64,000 nucleotides of DNA from Albifimbria verrucaria (GCA_020081605.1 JAHREC010000013.1:6758001-6822000); one strand, 5' to 3'; shown: positions 1 through 12,463, numbered from the stretch's first letter. The notes: generated from the sequence alone by a model not told the origin. Translations and numbers: made by a program.

Positions 1-407
1 GTGGTTGCGATTGAGGTCAGAAAACAGGCTGGGTTGAAGGTGACATGCGAGTGAGAGGAGCGCCGGTCGCCCAGGCAGACACGGCGATGTTGGCCTGAGT
101 TCATGCCTCAGGCCACATTTTAGGAACCGCCCCATCGACGGTCCGGAAATAGAAGCGACCAAAATAACAGTCACATCTCACATCTCACTATCTTAACCAC
201 GGTATCTTGTACTACAGTATCAAACAAAGCCGCGTGGGAATCGTCACACAAGGCTGCGTGGATTGCTTCGAGAATGTTCATTACGTGATTTCTATATACA
301 GCCATTCGAAGCTTCTAAAGTCATTACGCTCCTTGCAGGCCTGTCGCAGTGCCTGCTTCAACATGGCCCGATAAAATGCATCATCAATTTATGTACGCCC
401 AGCTTAT
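1..407. other. Intergenic, nothing recognised
   Basis: This stretch lies downstream of the minus-strand dioxygenase gene. I see no conserved reading frame, RNA gene or repeat in it. It should contain the dioxygenase 3' UTR. Confidence 0.5.
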
Positions 408-1774
408 TCACCGCTGAAGCTTTCCGGCTTCCGACGTCTCATCCCTCGACTGCTTCAGGAACGGAACCAGCATTGTGCCACCGGTACCCGTAAGCTGGGC
501 CGGCAGCTCTTTCTTGGCCTCGCCCCTGCTGTTCGGCCTCCCGCAGCGGAGGATGAGCTCGCCAGGTTTTGTCGTCGACCGCCCGTCCAGGGCTGTTTCG
601 ACGGTAGCACGATGTACCGTGTGACGATCTGGATGTGCTTGTTGCGGAACTGGGCCAGGGCCTCGGCCGCCGCGGCGTAGGCCTCTCGCAGACGCTTTGC
701 TGCATCACCCTGCTCATGCTCCGCCGACAATGCGAGCTCGCGGATGCTGCCCATGCGGGCTACATGCGTCAGGAATCGTCGGTGTGGGCCCGGCATGTAC
801 TCGCGCACTTCGCTGTGGAAGCTCTTCTGTCCGGGGCTGCCGTGCGTCGTGTGCTCAACGCCAAGCACCACGTCGAAGAACTGGATCAGGAGCTCTGGCC
901 GTTGCTGCCACCACGCAAGTGTCGCCACTCACCGCGGCCATCGCCCTCGTCGTAGAAAACTCCACGCGGGAGGCCTGCTGCGGCCATGTTCATGCTCCCG
1001 GCAAGGAAAGGCCGGATGCGATGGTAAAGGTCATGGGATCGCACTTCTCGTACATGCGCTCGAGCATGGCGCCGACATCGTTGATGCATCGGCGCAGATC
1101 GTCCAATGCGGCTGTTACGGTCTGATAGTCACGCGTCTTAACTGCATCCAGTGCTTCCAGCATGCGGGGAATGATGCGAGCGGCCTTGGCCTCCATGGCT
1201 ACGCTGATGAGCAGGAACCACGACTCTGACTCGGTGCCAGTAAAGGTGACCAGGGTCTTGAGCGTGTCAATGTCGGAGAAGTCATTGCCTGTTGAGGTAA
1301 AGTTCCAGAGGTTGGCAGCGGCGTAAGAGAGGACGGGAGGCAGTTCGAGATGCGTAGAAACGCGGAGAAAAGGTACTGATATTGAAGGTGGAAGAATCTG
1401 AACTTGGTTAGTAGAAGTTCAAATGTGACAGGAGGACTTGTTCAACTACACACCTCTGCTGGCTTCTCACCACCCCAGACGTAAGCGTGCGTAGCAAATG
1501 CAAGCATCATGTATGCTCTTCGCCACTCGGCCTCACCCTTCAAACGATCAGTCGACAGCACAGGCAGTCGATCAATGGCATCGCGGACGCCATCGCTCTC
1601 GATCAACTGCGGCAAGTGCTGTGCGACCATCTCCCAGGGCTCGTAGTAGGAGTCTGACAGCTGTGTTGAAGGGGATTCTGAGGGAAGAAAGGCATTCTTG
1701 GTGACGGCGAACTTCTTGAGGTCCGTACTCGGCCTCTCACCAGGAGCGTGTGCGATAACTGCGTGAGGCGACAT
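408..1774 (-). CDS. BNA2: Indoleamine 2,3-dioxygenase (kynurenine pathway)
   Basis: This haem enzyme opens the indole ring of L-tryptophan to N-formylkynurenine, the first step of de novo NAD synthesis. Exon 1 is 1774-1454 (107 codons); the intron is 1453-1398 with branch site CTAAC; exon 2 runs to a TGA at 408. That gives about 437 residues, a normal fungal length. Visible family blocks are HLELPPVLSYAAANLWNF, TGTESESWFLLISVAMEA, the MPGPHRRFL segment, and HIQIVTRYI, whose His matches the proximal haem ligand of human IDO1. The C-terminus has TGTGGTMLVPFLKQSR. Three one-base losses break the frame, near 1026 (AAA), 889 (GG) and 508. They probably are sequence errors, since conserved protein resumes on both sides. 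The gene diverges from kynureninase, an enzyme of the same pathway. Confidence 0.9.
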
Positions 1775-2845
1775 GACTATTGTCGTAGAAGGAGGAAAGC
1801 CACGGGGATGGTTGGAAAGCTGTGCGAATGTGTGGGAGAGGAGAGGAGAGACAGAAGGTCCAGAGCAGGTGACTATATCTTAGCCCAGACCGAGTAACTT
1901 GTGCAATGGTAAGAGATGATGGCTGAATGGGATGGCTACACAAGGTCCAACTAGAATGTGGCGGATAGATGAAGCATTAGAAACATGGACCAAGGAGAGC
2001 AGCAGTCGGGCACTACAAGTACTACTAAATCACGATGCAATGGTCCGATTCTCTGGGCATTTCGTCTTCCCTTGCACCTTGCTTCCATCCGTAACACTAC
2101 GAGTTGGCGGCATTACTCGTACGAAAAACCTCCCGTGTCATCCGCCCTTCCGAGGAGCGAAGATCCGTCCCGAGCACCAGGTCTTATCTTCCGCAAGGAA
2201 GGCCCTATGGAACCTGTGATCACGTCCGAACCGGGGCCCGAGTTTGCGTAAACTGGGGGCCTGGGGTTCGCCCAGACTTGGGCCGTTTTCTCGTTACGTG
2301 AGAAAATAACCAGGTAATCTGTGATGACGCTCACCAACCGATCACCCGGGTGCGCCATCACCCTCCCTTACTGGAATCCGTGGCTTCCCACCTCGTCGTC
2401 TGCGAATCGGGCGGTCGACGGGTGTCGAAAAGGGTAATTGAGATCACCCACCGAGGGAGGAGGGTGGGGAGGAGGCTGGAGTCTGTCCTATCACCGGTGC
2501 GCAAGCCCGGCTCGGTGGAGGTGAGGAAAAGATCGGCTGAACGCGGGCCACGGAAGTGCGGAACTTCGGATGCTGCATGCACGACGCCTCGCCCCAGTTG
2601 GTGGAGGAATGGGCACTTTAGCCTACTTTGAGAGAATCCACTGTGTTCATGAGGGCCTCAGAGCGGCGTGATGCGGGCACCAGTGGTCTCGAGCATAAGG
2701 TGTGCTCGAATTCCTCGCTCCCTCTCGACGCTCTCCCCTCTCATTGTCTTCCTCCTTGGAACCATACCGCTTCTCTTGTCCTTTCAATTCCGAGGACGTC
2801 TTCGTTCCTATATACCCTTTTTCGTTTACTCTTTGACTTCACACA
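1775..2845. promoter_or_regulatory. Shared divergent promoter region of dioxygenase and kynureninase
   Basis: This 1.07 kb lies between the two start codons and holds no credible gene. On the kynureninase side a TATATA sequence (2809-2814) sits about 35 bases before the ATG in a pyrimidine-rich leader. A purine-rich stretch lies near 2440-2480. I could not assign a regulator site. Confidence 0.5.
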
Positions 2846-4399
2846 ATGTCTGATTTATCAGAATTCGTCGACCGGCTCCGTGGCGGTGCCCCGGCCAAGT
2901 TTCCCACGACGCCAACTCCTCGCCTTTGCGCAGAAGCTCGACTCCCAAGACGCTCTGAGGCATCTTCGCGATGAGTTCGTGCTGCCGACAAAGGCTTCAC
3001 TTAAGAAGAAGGCCTTGGACGGCACAATCCCCGGTGCAACTTGTGAGTACATGTGAATGGTCTTGTGTGAAGGCCCGATGATGCTGATATCCTCGCCAGC
3101 TCAAAATGGCGCCAGTGTCAACGGCCATGCTTCCAATGGCCATGTTTCCAACGGCGTGTCGGACAAGGAGGATGACAAGTGCATCTACTTCGTCGGTAAC
3201 TCGCTCGGTGCCCAGCCCAAGGCCGTGAGGCGCTACATCGACGCCCAACTTGAGACATGGGCGTCCATTGGCGTGAATGGCCATTTTGCATCTCTCGGCA
3301 ACTCGCCCCTCACAGCCTGGCAGGACCTCGCCGAGGATTGCGCCGTCAAGTCGGCCGACCTTGTCGGTGCCTCTCCTTATGAGATTGTCGTGATGAACAC
3401 GCTCACCGTGAACTTGCACCTCATGCTGGCCAGCTTCTACCGCCCCACAGAGAAGCGCCACAAGATCATCCTTGAGTGGCGGCCCTTCCCTAGCGATTAC
3501 TTCGCCATTGAAAGCCAGATCACCTGGCACGGGCTTGACCTCGAGCGCAGCATGGTCAAGATCCAGCCCAACGACGACAACCTGATCCCCACGGAGCGCA
3601 TCCTGGCCACCATTGACGAGCACGCCGACGAGACGGCGGTGCTGCTCCTGCCCGGCATCCAGTACTACTCCGGCCAGCTGTTCGACATCCCCGCATCACC
3701 GAGTACGCCCGTGCCCGTGGTATCGTGGTTGGATGGGATTTGGCGCACGCGGCGGGCAACGTCGAGCTCCGCCTGCACGACTGGGACGTTGACTTTGCCT
3801 GCTGGTGCACGTACAAGTACATCAACGCCGGACCCGGCGCCATTGCGGGTGCTTTCGTGCATGAGCGCCACGGTGGTGTCGAGCTGAGCCAGGACGAGAA
3901 CGGCCGCGCGACATACCGTCCGCGCCTGACAGGCTGGTACGGCGACGACAAGAAGGTGCGCTTCAACATGGCCAACAAGTTCCAGCCCACCCCCGGCGCC
4001 GCGGGATACCAGGTCTCCAACCCGTCCGCCATTGACCTCGCCAGCTTGTCCGGCGCGCTCTCTGTCTTCAACCAGACCAGCATGTCCGCTCTGCGATCCA
4101 AGGCGCTCGTCCTCACCGCCTATGCCGAGCACCTCCTTGACGGCATCCTTGCCGACTCCAACGAGGAGACCCCTCTTCCACATCATCACCCCCGCGACCC
4201 TGCCCAGCGCGGCACCCAACTGAGCGTGCTGCTGCGCGACGGTCTGCTAGACCAAGTCAGCGAGGCCATCGAGGAGAACGGCGTCCTGTGCGACAAGCGC
4301 AAGCCCGGCGTAATCCGCGTGGCCCCCGTGCCGCTTTACAGCCGCTTCGAGGACGTCTGGCGGTTCATGCAGGTGCTGAGGCAGGCGTTGAAGGTGTAA
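2846..4399 (+). CDS. BNA5: Kynureninase (PLP-dependent)
   Basis: The enzyme cleaves kynurenine and 3-hydroxykynurenine to (3-hydroxy)anthranilate and alanine, using pyridoxal phosphate, in the cytosolic de novo NAD pathway. Exon 1 is 2846-3042, the intron 3043-3099, and exon 2 runs to 4399, giving about 500 residues. Family blocks are [49 protein letters not shown], and [12 protein letters not shown], which carries the PLP lysine. The start MSDLSEF was chosen as the ATG closest to the family N-terminus. Frame breaks occur near 2920 (one extra or two missing bases) and at 3689-3692, where a C is missing after FDIP. Near 4170 a local mismatch (PHHHP for FHIITP) suggests compensating losses. A short Asn-Gly-His-Ser repeat follows the intron. 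Confidence 0.92.
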
Positions 4400-4959
4400 T
4401 GTTTTCACGACCAAGGGAGAAACAAAATAGGGTACGGGAGAAATAAAGGCGTATGCTGTATTATGATGGCATTTTAGATTTCTTGATGAGCGCAGCACTT
4501 GGTTATGTTTATTAAGTACATGAATAAATAGAAATATCTCATGATGAATATTGTGCGTGAGCACGTCGTGTGTCTATCAAGTTGAGAACCGGAACGCCAT
4601 GCCAACTTTTTTTTGTTTTAAGAAACCAAAGCCGCGTTAATATAGCCATTGACAAACCGTTTCATGACAACTTGAGCTGTGCCTTGTCGGGGCCATGTTC
4701 TGCTGTAACAAGCCGTGGTGAACTGACCGAGTCGTGGATCGACCGAATCGTGGATCCGTAGATACGGATCCGGGAACTCGGGACCAGATCACCATCCGTG
4801 CCGTGTTCCGCCATCACATTGTCTTGGCCCTTGCCATCCGATTCCTCCGAATTGCCGCGACGCTTATGCGGAGTATTTTTGCATGATCAACATCCGTGCC
4901 AGCTCAACATCCGAGATGTGACCCCATCAATCATACAGAATTCATAAAAGGCGCATTTT
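4400..4959. other. Intergenic between convergent genes
   Basis: This is the 3' space shared by kynureninase (+) and the Zn2Cys6 regulator (-). An AATAAA lies at 4442-4447, about 43 bases after the kynureninase stop, and could be its polyadenylation signal. No gene was seen. Confidence 0.45.
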
Positions 4960-7320
4960 CTAAGGATGACCGCTTGACCCTAAGTAATGCGCCAAGTCAA
5001 TACCTCCTCCCGCATCCAACAGTGGAAATAAATTCAATGCCGATCCCATATCGCCCTCATTCCCAAAGTTACCGTTCCAATAATTTGCATCCGGTGTCTG
5101 TAGCAAAGACTCTGTGAGTCCCAGGAACGCCGTATCAATATCCCCTAGTCGAGGAGGACTCGCCGGGCCTTGTGCAGCGCCTAGTTGCTGGTTCTGCGTA
5201 AAAGACCTGTCTAGCATATCTCGTCCTCTTGGTGTAGAAGTCGCTGGGCTCGCAACTTGACTACCGCTTAAACCACTCCTATGTCGTCCGATGGGAGAGG
5301 ATGTGCCAGTCGCCCGTGACTCGTGGGGAATCAGCCCGAAAAGTTGACTAGAGCTCTCTGTCCGACGCATCCGCTCCTGGAGCTCACGTCGTTCGAGGTA
5401 CTCAAGCGCAGTGGTCAGCAAGGACTGCGCGATGAGTGAATATTGTGTTGCGTGAGTATCGTTCCTTGCAAAATGATCCAATCCTTGAATAGACAAGCGT
5501 GTGTATTTTTCCAGAATCCGACCAAAGCCGCCCAAGAGGCCAACACCGAGAACCAAGGATGCAGCAAATAACCAAGACCTAGTATGCTGTCAGTCATGTC
5601 TCACTACTTTTCACATGCCAACTTACACCAGCATGGGGACCCTGCCGTTCAACACGCCGCGCTCGATCAAGTCAACAATTGGATCAACCATCAGGCTCGC
5701 CGCATCAATACACGCATCCGCCAACTTTGATTTGCCCGTCGTCAGCCCAGCTCGCCCTCCCATTCCGGGACCCGCTGGCCCATCCGAGAGCCTTCGACAT
5801 AGCTCGTACATAAGAAACGGCCGTGACACTAACATCACGGCATAGTAATACGACGAGAGCACCTGGCACGCTCCGCTGACGTGTGCTTCGCTTCGTCCAC
5901 TATCCAGAGTATCTTTCAGCGGCGCAAGCCACCGCACTGACCAATCGCGCAGCTGTAGCGAGACACCCTCAGTCAGCTGCAGTGAAATCTTCTTGCGCGA
6001 GTAGATCTGCACGACGATGCCCTCAATGATGAGCAATATCTGCACTGATGCGTCCAAAAGGTCTAGAGCCCCAGGCTCTCTGCCACTGGTCTCGTCATCG
6101 CCGTAAGAGACTGTGCAGTCAACGTCTGATGTTGCCGGTGGCCGCCCCATGGACGTACTCAAGAACAGATCCACGATACGTAGACTCTTCCATAGCCTGT
6201 CTCGCTGACGGTGCAAGTCCGGTCCAAACCGCGCATTGACTTCGGTACGATGCAGACCAACCGAGTGTGCAGCCCGCACGGCAACACCGAAGAAGAGAAA
6301 GGCCCCATTGATCTGGCACGAGCAAAGCATATAAACAGTGATAAGAATGAAAGCTTGAACGGTGCCAACGCTCAAGTTACCGCTGAGATCAGCGTAAGCC
6401 CTGTCGCGCGCATACTCAAAGTACGCCTGCGAGAGCTCCTCGTCGTCCCTGTGGCGGCCAACCGCCAGAACAAGGTAATTAACCACCGACGTCGCATCGT
6501 CCGGTTTCCGAGCCAGGTTCGCCCACAGCAACAGGTCGTCCACCAATTTTGAGTTGTCGAATAAATCCACCATGCCCATCGTCGCGGTTAAATACGCCGT
6601 CACAGCGCCATGCACATCCGTCGGCCTCACCTCTGGTGCACCACCAGCGGCGTGAAAAGAGACACCTCTCCGAGGCACATGTCCACGCGAGGGCGCATTC
6701 TCCAGCACTGAATACCGACTTGTCTGCGGCGCAAAAGCGTCGTGCGCGACCTTGGTGGTGACGATTTGTCTTATGGACTGAAACAGCGACAGGGGCGCAC
6801 AATCGCCAATAAAGATCAGCTTGCCTTGCGCATCGCACAGCAGGCGCGCTTCACGCGGTACTTCGGTTTCCTCCTCTGCCGAAGCATCCAGGGTCTGACG
6901 GAGCGGCTGAGGAGGAGTTTCAGCAGGGCCCGGCGTGAAATGCGTCGTCGCCGGCGTGTTTGTGCCATTCGTTGATCTACGTCCCGGTGTCGCAGTCCTC
7001 AACACGCTCCTCTCACTGCCTCCACCTCTGGCATTCTCATCGTCCTCCCTCGCCGATAGACTTGCCCTCCCTAACGTGTCTCTCTCCGACGGAGGCGACG
7101 ACAGCCGTCCTTGGTCCCGATCCGCCCTCCGCCGCCGCTGGCGCTGCCTCTGCGGAGAGTAATGGCAAGACTCCGGCCTCTGACGCCGTACGCAGTAGGT
7201 ACATGGCAATTTGCCGTCGCATTTCACCTTACGGGCCTTGCAGCCATCGCAAGCATTGGAGATACGGCTACGGATAAAATGCGTCTGTGGCTGCGGCGAC
7301 GCCCTTGGATCCGCCGTCAT
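4960..7320 (-). CDS. Zn2Cys6 transcription factor with fungal_trans domain
   Basis: This is a predicted nuclear DNA-binding regulator of 770 residues. Exon 1 is 7320-5627, the intron is 48 nt (5626-5579), and exon 2 is 5578-4960; the joined frame is intact. The zinc cluster near residues 24-52 reads CDGCKARKVKCDGKLPCTYC and ends in a sixth Cys (ESCHY). A basic, glutamine- and arginine-rich linker follows. A Ser/Thr-rich region of about 100 residues comes next, then the fungal_trans core (blocks AHSVGLHRTEVNARFG and LWKSLRIVDLFLSTSMGRPP). The C-terminus is low in complexity and Gly/Leu-rich. It lies tail-to-tail with kynureninase, so a link to tryptophan breakdown is possible but not shown. 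Unlike most genes here it has no frame break. Its target is unknown. Confidence 0.88.
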
Positions 7321-7975
7321 TGTCCATTCGGATCCTGGATTGGTTGGTGATGTTTTTTGGGTGTAACTGACACGGAGGGAGCCGGAGGACGGAGATTCAA
7401 GACCTCGGTGCTTTTCGGAAGCGATTCATCCGAGCTTCCGTCCTTCCGCTTACACCCACCACGCTCATAGCCATACCCACACACACACACCAACACCCAA
7501 GTTCAAGCTCGAGCTCTACGTCAGCGGAACACACTCTTTCGCTCATCGACACATACGAGTTCATCCTCGTGATTTGCAGCCCTAGTTCGATATTACATAC
7601 TCAATGACACCTCTGGTTACATGGCCAACGACCAATGGTGGGCGTAGATCATCGCCAATGGCAAATCCGCAAGTCACTAACAGCACAATCTGGTGAATGT
7701 ATCATATCGTTCATATTCAGTCTCAATACAAGACCTCCGCATTATACATACTAGCCAAACAAGCATGCTATGCAATTCTGCCCTGTACACAAATGATGGC
7801 CCACCGTATCCCCTTTAACGCCAGTTGCCAAAGGTGGCACTCGTTCATCAGCAACAGAGAAATGCCTAGCTCGGGAGGAAACCAGGTGATGATAATATGA
7901 AAGAGGATTGACAAATCCTAAAAATAGACAGTTGAAGGGAAGAAAAGTTCGTTCTGGTTCTGCCAATGCGACAGC
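7321..7975. other. Intergenic with a short CA repeat
   Basis: This is the 5' region of the Zn2Cys6 regulator and the 3' region of the kinesin gene. It has a short (CA)n run at about 7479-7490 and pyrimidine-rich stretches. No gene was seen. Confidence 0.45.
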
Positions 7976-10900
7976 TTATCGCCATGCCAAGCTGCCTCTG
8001 CTGTCCTGCCTTCGGTGGCCGGCTCCAGCCATGGGTCCCGGTCCCATACCAATAGTAACTCGCCGGTTCTTTTCGGCACCTTCGCGGGGACTGCCGCCTG
8101 AGTTGTCGAGTCTCACGCTGCCCACCAGGTTCATCCGCCTCGCCTGGCCCGGGGTGAAAGCCCGCTCCGACTTCCACTCCGGCGGTGAGCATGTCAAAGG
8201 TGGTGACCGCCTCCGCTCGGCGCTTGCACGACGGTGACGAGAGATGCCGTTGGTGCTGCTAGCCAGCGACCCAGGCATGCTGGGTCGGGGACCATACCTG
8301 TCGCCGCCGATGGATCCGATGGATGACACGCGCTTGGCATTAGACGATGCGGTGCCGGTCAACAGACTCGCCCTACGAGCCTTTTCCTTCATCGCAGAGT
8401 GCATGGCGCTGCGGAGTTTACGGGCATCAATGCCGCTCGGCTCCGAGTCCGACCCTGACCCGGATCCGGATCCGGATCCACTGTTGCGTGGAGGAGCGTT
8501 CTCGTCTAGGATGGTGTGCAGTGACCGGCGTGTGTTTAGAGACAATGGTCGTGACAAGAATGCTGGAGGTGAAAGGTTGCCGGTCTTAGCGACATCGAGA
8601 GACCTGAGAGGCGGGGTGCTGTCGGAAGCTGGTGAGCTGGATAGGTTAAGCTGTAGTTGGGGTGCGACTGGCGATCCGTCTTGCTGGAGGGACTTTCTAG
8701 ATCCTTTGGACAAGAACCCGGCCTGGAACCTGCTAGGCTTCGAACCCCCAGGCTGGTCACTTCTGGTAATTCCAAGGTCGGGCTGGATTCTTCGTTGGCC
8801 GTAGGCTCTTCTTCAATGGGGAATATCGGCTCCTCGACGTGAATGGGAACGGTAACCTCCTCGGCTGGTGGCTCCGGTGGTGAGCTGGCAAACTTCTTCG
8901 GCGTCTTTTCAAAATCGGCCAGCGTTCCCTCCTCCGTCTCGTCGTCGCGCCACCTCACACCGCGCGGCTTGGACTTCTTGACTGGTGTGAAGCTCACCCT
9001 TTCTTCGCCAACGCAAGGGCCTTACGTCTCCTCGGTGATGACTTCATTGGGCTGAGGTATGAATGCTCCTCCTGAACTGCTGCAACTGCTGGAACAACTG
9101 GCTTGACAAAAGTGCTGACTGCCTTCTTCTTCTTTGGCGTGCCTCTACGCATAGGTGGGAAAGCGTCCACCACCGGCAGGGACCCGTCTGGCTTGACCAC
9201 CTGGGACGCAGCCTTGTATCCCGTGTTCAGAAGTCGGTTAATTATTTCCTTGGCGTGGGCAACGGCGGCATCTTCGTCCATGTTGAGGGTATCAGAGAGC
9301 GAGGAGAGTATGTCGAATTGCGCCGTCAGCAGCATCTGCATCATGGCCGCATCTCCAACCTTTTCTTGCTCCAAAACCTCGTGGTAAGCTTCACGGTTGA
9401 AGCTGGACTTGAGAAACTCCGCCTCGCGAGTAAGAGTGGCGACTTCTCCAGCATCTGCTCCGTCGGTGCCCTCGAGTAGTTTCAGGCTGTGGGAAAGTGC
9501 TGTCTCGATGGCTCTCTCCCAAGTTGCCTTCTCCAGTCTCTGATGCATGTGGTGCCTGCTGTTCTCCAGTTCCACGAGAATACCTTGCGCCGTTTTACGG
9601 ATGGCGGTCAGATTTTGTGGCATGGAATCCTCATCTCCACGCTGATCACACACGGTATCAAACGCAGCGATCCATCCCGACAGGAGACTAATTCGGCGTT
9701 CAACTGCCCTCAACTTCTTCATGCAGTTGATACGCTCCTGGCGCTCCGCTGCTGCGTTGTCATAAGCCGCTCGAAGCCTGTGAACGCCCTCCCTGGCGGT
9801 CGCATCTCGCTTCTCCCACTGCTTCCGGAACTTGGCGAAGAACATGGCCTCGGCATCCTTTTGCTGCGCCTTGAGTTCGTTGATGAGGGCCATCTGCTCG
9901 TCGATCTTGACCAAGAAATCCTTGACGTGGCGGTTGACGTTGAAGACGTTGCGGGTCACCTTGGTCTGGATGTTCTTGGCTCGGTTGGCGTATCGCAAGG
10001 TGTTCTGAGATTCGTCGTAATGAGCGCTCGATGGCGACACACAAACAATCATGACTGTCTTGCAGTTGCCGCCGAGAGAGAACTTCAGAAGTCGGGTTAG
10101 TTTGCTGTTGCGGTAAGGCACGTGTGCACGTTGACGGCGATCACACAAGGCGTTGATGCAGCTGCCCAGCGCCAGCAATGATTTGTTGATGTTGGCGCCT
10201 TCGGTCAGACGCTCACCTCGGTTCTTGGTGACGGAGGCACGCTCGGAACCTGCCAAATCGATGATGCTGAGGGTAGCCATGGTGTGAGGCTCGTTGACGT
10301 CGGCGTTCCTGTCCTTCTGCGCAACATTGATCTGAAGCACGGCGTGTGATCGGGAAGAAGTAGCGTTTGCCTCGGTGGGCGATACGGTACGGTACTCATT
10401 GCCCTGCACAATCATATCCATGACCTCCTGGACGTCCTTGGGGTGGTGGCTGGTAAGTCCCGACACCGTCACGGCTTGGTTGCTATCCTCTCTGAGCATG
10501 AGCCCACCCTTGCCGTTGCTACCGCTGGGCACGAGCAAGTCACGAATAGTTTCGTTGTAAATCTCGAGGTAGCTCAAGCTCAGCTCCGTCACCTTGTCCT
10601 GGCTCCGCTCCTCAATCTTCTCAAACAGCTCCTGCATGGTTAAGAAGATGATGCCGGGCTGTTGCGAGGTGCCGGTGATTGTGTGCGTCTTGCCGCAACC
10701 GGTAGCACCGTAGGCGAAGACGGTAGCGTTGTAGCCATCGAGGACGCTGTCAAGGAGGCTGCGGGTGGTGCCCTCGTAGACTTCTGACTGCGTCGTGTTC
10801 TCGTCAAAGACTCGGTCGAAGGCAAAGACTTGATCCTTGACCTTTTTCGTCGTCGGCACCACAGATCGCGAGAATTTCTGAACAGGGTTGTCTTCGGGAG

Positions 10901-11267
10901 GGTCGAATACTCTGGTTTACGTTAGCTCGGTTGAACGGTAGATGAGGAGCGTTGTCGGGACGTACAGGCATCGATCATCGACGACTTTGATGACATTTCG
11001 AATGCCTCTCTGGTGGAGCTTTGGTGCAGGGGCGGCAGCGAGCGAGCCATCGCCCAGAAAAAGAGTTCCGTCATCGTTCTTTTGCCTATGGAGGTTCGTC
11101 AGCTTGAGGCACGTCGATAGCAGGTCCGGAGGTGCTCACAGTTGGGCAGCTTCTCTAATGGTAAAGGGCCGTACTCGGACTAAAGCACGTTAGCAAAGGA
11201 GTCGGTGGTGCAGCAAAGCACTTGACGAACCGGCGACCGTGATGGACGACTGTCCTGTTTCTCCCAT
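7976..11267 (-). CDS. KIP3: Kinesin-8 motor protein (Kip3/Klp5 type)
   Basis: This is a plus-end-directed motor that shortens microtubules and acts in spindle and nuclear positioning. Exons are 11267-11231, 11179-11140, 11085-10966 and 10911-7976 (about 1044 residues). Exon 1 begins MGETGQSSITVA and the joins give AVRVRPFTIREAAQL and VVDDRCLVFDPPEDNP, the latter typical of kinesin-8. The motor has the P-loop GATGCGKTHTITGT, switch I NATSSRSHAV, switch II DLAGSERASV, and HVPYRNSKLTRLLKFSLGG. The neck reads NRAKNIQTKVTRNVFNVNRHV. A coiled coil and a long Ser/Pro-rich basic tail follow. The tail holds a Gly-Ser run encoded by GGATCC repeats (8461-8479). Two single-base losses break the tail, near 8997 and 8715. 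Confidence 0.93.
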
Positions 11268-11814
11268 GATGTCGTATCCAACTCTTTTGTCCGATGCCTA
11301 GTCTGTCGCTTGGTCGTCTAGTTCATCTGGCCCATCGATTGTCGGTATAGGCTAAGCGACGGCGCACTGAAACAGAAACCGTCAAGGTGGAAGAGGTCCG
11401 AGTTAGTTTGGTGAAACTTGTAGCGTGAATGAACTGGCGGAGAAAGGCACGAAGATCGCTTCACGAGAATGGTGATGGTGCCAAACAAACAAAGAAGAAA
11501 CTCCCCGGTATTTCGTGAACAAATGCTAAACACAAAAAGGAGGCAGAGAGAGAGAGCGGATAGAAGAGATTCAAGCCTAGCGTGCTGTCTGTGATGGGAT
11601 TGTTTAGAAAGCGACATGGGAGGTTCCACCAGTAAAGGTGTGACGTGCGCCTCCGTTTGTTGTTCGACCCTTGGAAGATGCCCGTTGCTGTGACAACTGT
11701 AACGCGTGGCGCACGGCTTTGTTTCGGCAGTTGGTTGTGGCTGGTGCAACACCAAACTGCCATACCAGTCTGGGTTACCCTGTACTCTGACACTTGGGCA
11801 CAATGATCTCAATG

Positions 11815-11836
11815 TCTCTCTCTCTCTCTCTCTCTC
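11815..11836. repeat. (TC)11 microsatellite
   Basis: Eleven perfect TC units are present. A shorter (AG)6 run lies at 11545-11556. Confidence 0.95.
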
Positions 11837-12316
11837 AATCTGATACATTTCAGGTGCAGAATCATTATATACCCTTTATTTTCCTGAATCCGTCTTGTAT
11901 AAAAATCCTGCCTCTTTAGAATAAGTAAGAGTACGCACTTGAGATTGTCGCCGATCGAGCTTTGCCAAGTAGAGCCCCATGCAATTATCACTTTGATGGA
12001 TACGGTGCATACGTTGGTATGTATTAATAATATCCTCGAATTTCAACAATGCTTCCCTCACTTTGATATTCTGTTTAAGAAATATTGACGTCGATAACAC
12101 TACATCGTTTCTATACTGGTGCATTCCATAAATGCGAGTTAAGCAACACAAGGTCATCTACCTACCCGACCCTCACATCCTTTCCCACCACCCAAAATTG
12201 CTTCGTCAATATTCTGATCTAATCCTGTGACTACTCAACCGCCAAAACCACACACCAGAATGCTATGCGCCCGAGCCTAAGGCGTCCAATTACTCAACTT
12301 CATGCTACTAGATGTC

Positions 12317-12342
12317 AAGCCTCCAGTCAAGAATGGAGGCTT
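12317..12342. repeat. Perfect hairpin, 9-bp stem
   Basis: AAGCCTCCA (12317-12325) and TGGAGGCTT (12334-12342) are exact inverted repeats around an 8-nt loop. Confidence 0.85.
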
Positions 12343-12463
12343 TAGCAGACAACATTTATATTGGTCCTCGGCTAAGCAGCTTCCACGTGAACAGCGGCAA
12401 CATCAATGCTGAGATGCAGGGCTAGAACTCAGGGAATCAGCCTTCATTGCCTTACAATGAGCC

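Noticed and set aside
2997..3623. 208-codon open frame on the minus strand inside kynureninase
   Set aside because: It is an antisense shadow of a conserved, motif-rich gene and resembles no family.
8994..8997. Kinesin gene ending at residue about 680 followed by separate small genes
   Set aside because: One missing base in CCC at 8997-8999 reconnects the tail; a full-length kinesin-8 is simpler.
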